Assembly (NCBI GenBank): GCA_002423465.1
Contig: DIWG01000084.1
Coordinates: forward strand, 1-26,453
DNA: 26,453 nucleotides
Reading direction: 5' to 3'
Source: Syntrophaceae bacterium UBA6112
Lineage (GTDB): Bacteria; Desulfobacterota; Syntrophia; Syntrophales; UBA5619
Part shown: in pieces, positions 24,639-26,453 of the stretch
Layout: each line of letters starts with the position of its first letter
How positions within the stretch are numbered: the first letter of the stretch is position 1
The notes under the pieces: model-generated
Database searches by the model: none
What the model was told of the DNA's origin: nothing
What the model saw: only the letters and a program-made list of their open reading frames with translations
Program-made: the position numbers and the translations under genes

Positions 24639-26453
24639 CTATGCCGCGCTCTTCTTCCGGAGGGCAACGTCTTCCGCTATCTTCTCCGCAATGGATTGCG
24701 GAACCTGACGATAGAGCGCAAATTCCATCGTAAACTGCGCCTTCCCCTGGGTGGAGGATCTCAGAACCGTCGAAAACCCAAACATCTCGGCCAGCGGAAC
24801 CTGGGCCTCGACCACGGTCATCACCCCCTCATCCTGCGCGCCGACAATCATTCCCCGCCTCTGATTGAGCAGACCCATTACCGCCCCCTGGAACTCGGTC
24901 GGCGTCTCCACGACCACCTTCATGATCGGTTCGTGAATTACGGGTTTGGCCTTGGCGTACCCTTCGCGGAAAGCGCCCCGGGCCGCCGCCTGAAAGGCCA
25001 TATCGGAGGAATCGACCGCATGCGACGCGCCGTCGTTGATGACGACCTTCACGCCCGTGATGGGAAACTCCATCTTCGGCCCTTTGGCCATGCACTGCTG
25101 AAAACCCTTTTCACAGGCCTGAATGTACTGGGTCGGGATCGACCCACCTCTGACCTGATTATCGAAAATAAAGTCCTCTTCACCTTCCGTGATCGGTTCC
25201 ATGTAACCCGCCACACGGCCATACTGGCCGGAGCCGCCGCTCTGTTTCTTGTGGGTGTAATTGAAGTCCGCCCGCTGAGTGATCGTTTCACGGTAGGCCA
25301 CGCGGGGTTTTCCCGTATCGACATCGGTTCCGTATTCCCTTTTCATCCGCTCCACATAGATTTCCAGGTGCAGTTCGCCCATCCCTTCGATGATCGTTTC
25401 GTTGGTTTCGTCATCCACGTGGGTGTGGAAAGTCGGGTCTTCCTTCGTAAAACGGTTGAGGGCTTTGGACATGTTGATCTGGGATTTGTTGTCCTTCGGA
25501 AATATCGCGAGCGAGATGACCGGTTTCGGTACGAACATTGAGATCATGGACAGATTGATGCCCGGGGAAACGAAGGTGTCGCCGGAGGCGCACTCGATGC
25601 CGAAAAGCGCCCCGATATAACCGGCGGATGCGGCCTCGATGTCCTCCATCTGATCGGCATGCATACGAACGACGCGGCCAACCTTTGTTTTTTTACCGGT
25701 CCGCGTGTTAACGATCACCTCTCCCTTGGCCAGCGTCCCCTGATAAACACGGACGTAGGTCAGTTGTCCATAAGCGCCGTCTTCGAGTTTGAATGCCAAA
25801 GCCACAATCGGCAGAGAAGGATCGGACGGGAGCACCACCGGGGTCTCTTCATGATCGCGATCCAGGGCCGTATTCTCTACATCCGCGGGACAGGGAAGAT
25901 ACCGTGTCACCGCGTCGAGCAACGGCTGGACGCCTTTGTTTTTGTACGCTGATCCCATAAAAACGGGGGTCAATTTCCTTGCCAGGGTCCCTCTACGGAC
26001 AGCATCGATGATCAATTCATCAGAAACCGGTTTCTCTTCGAGAATCGCTTCGGTCAGCGCATCGGAGAATAGCGAAACGGAATCGATCATTGCATTGCGT
26101 TTATCCCGGGCGGAGGCAAGCAGATCCGCCGGTATCTCGTCGATCCGAACCTGTTCGCCGTTTTCCCCCTCGAAATAGACTGCCTTCATGGTGAGCAGAT
26201 CGACGATTCCCTGAAAATTTGTTTCCAAACCGATCGGCAGTTGCATTGCCAGGGCGTTGTGTCCCAATTTGGAATGCAACTGTGCAATAACGCGGGAAGG
26301 ATCAGCGCCGCTGCGGTCACATTTGTTGATGAAGGCGATGCAGGGTACTTTGTAGCGCTTCATCTGCTGATCTACGGTAATCGACTGCGATTGAACCCCG
26401 CCGACCGAACAGAGAACCAGCACAGCGCCGTCGAGCACCCGAAGGGAACGTTC
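24639..26453 (-). CDS. fusA: elongation factor G, spdEFG1 / mitochondrial-EFG1 type, 5'-truncated
   Basis: 604 residues of an EF-G whose first ~95 residues, with the P-loop, lie beyond the window end. The frame runs open to 26453 (ERSLRVLDGAV). The visible part begins late in the G domain, with the NKCD base-recognition motif (FINKCDRSGADP) and SAYKNKGVQPLLDA. Domains II-V follow in order and look complete (GELHLEIY in domain III; FTHKKQSGGSGQYGRV entering IV; GAVMGLLNQRRG in V). Several stretches resemble mitochondrial EFG1 and bacterial spdEFG1 rather than the usual EF-G: VGGVQSQSITV with QQMKRY, GIVDLLTMKAVYFEG, and ALFGIECASGDTF. The role is GTP-driven translocation on the ribosome. No clear terminator follows. 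Confidence 0.93.
   Translation of the reverse strand, partial: ERSLRVLDGAVLVLCSVGGVQSQSITVDQQMKRYKVPCIAFINKCDRSGADPSRVIAQLHSKLGHNALAMQLPIGLETNFQGIVDLLTMKAVYFEGENGEQVRIDEIPADLLASARDKRNAMIDSVSLFSDALTEAILEEKPVSDELIIDAVRRGTLARKLTPVFMGSAYKNKGVQPLLDAVTRYLPCPADVENTALDRDHEETPVVLPSDPSLPIVALAFKLEDGAYGQLTYVRVYQGTLAKGEVIVNTRTGKKTKVGRVVRMHADQMEDIEAASAGYIGALFGIECASGDTFVSPGINLSMISMFVPKPVISLAIFPKDNKSQINMSKALNRFTKEDPTFHTHVDDETNETIIEGMGELHLEIYVERMKREYGTDVDTGKPRVAYRETITQRADFNYTHKKQSGGSGQYGRVAGYMEPITEGEEDFIFDNQVRGGSIPTQYIQACEKGFQQCMAKGPKMEFPITGVKVVINDGASHAVDSSDMAFQAAARGAFREGYAKAKPVIHEPIMKVVVETPTEFQGAVMGLLNQRRGMIVGAQDEGVMTVVEAQVPLAEMFGFSTVLRSSTQGKAQFTMEFALYRQVPQSIAEKIAEDVALRKKSAA

Overview
The window is about 26.5 kb of GC-rich bacterial chromosome. 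It is densely packed and mostly accounted for by ordinary housekeeping and accessory genes. The likely source is a Desulfobacterota (former Deltaproteobacteria) organism, perhaps near the Syntrophus/Smithella group. This placement is an inference from four things: the EF-G is of the spirochaete/planctomycete/deltaproteobacterial spdEFG1 type, there is a mannose-family PTS set without IID in view, a GH57-glycogen synthase fusion is present, and there is clear sign of selenocysteine use. No phage, IS element, CRISPR array or integrative element is visible.

Layout from left to right. The window opens inside a minus-strand tRNA-Leu whose promoter lies back to back with a promoter for the plus-strand pair mtaD (MTA/SAH deaminase, copy 1) and a secreted DUF4139 protein. 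A minus-strand four-gene block follows (8627 down to 3153): a MinD/ParA-like ATPase, a membrane protein joining an ECF-S-like region to a HAMP domain, a zinc-type alcohol dehydrogenase, and an 847-residue protein with an S-adenosylhomocysteine-hydrolase-like NAD-binding region. A second mtaD (8849-10177, plus) lies on the far side, so this poorly described block is bracketed by two SAH/MTA deaminases. Next come a GH57-GT5 glycogen synthase fusion and a DsbA/FrnE-type thioredoxin-fold protein (both minus), then the large DEAH RNA helicase hrpA (plus). The right part is all minus strand. Read in the direction of transcription it is: a 5'-truncated EF-G, a P-loop ATPase, PTS IIA-IIB-IIC (mannose family), rimI, pyrK, pyrD and a Cache-HAMP-HD-GYP phosphodiesterase.

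The strongest discovery is the FrnE/DsbA-like gene at 13045-13686. Its reading frame is interrupted by a single in-frame UGA exactly at the first cysteine of the CPWC active site, giving UPWC. Twenty nucleotides after the UGA comes the loop of a perfect 8-bp hairpin, fitting a bacterial SECIS. A standard gene caller would start this gene after the UGA and lose the active site. Other points of note are the mtEFG1-like EF-G, the unexplained MinD/ECF-HAMP/ADH/SAHH-like block, the signature-lysine change in its ATPase, and several well-formed sigma70-type promoters.

No gene-free stretch exceeds 300 bases. The longer gaps (26-215, 8628-8848, 13687-13908) are divergent promoter regions. The gaps 5697-5847, 10178-10290, 19534-19683, 22704-22813 and 24518-24638 show no gene or convincing terminator.
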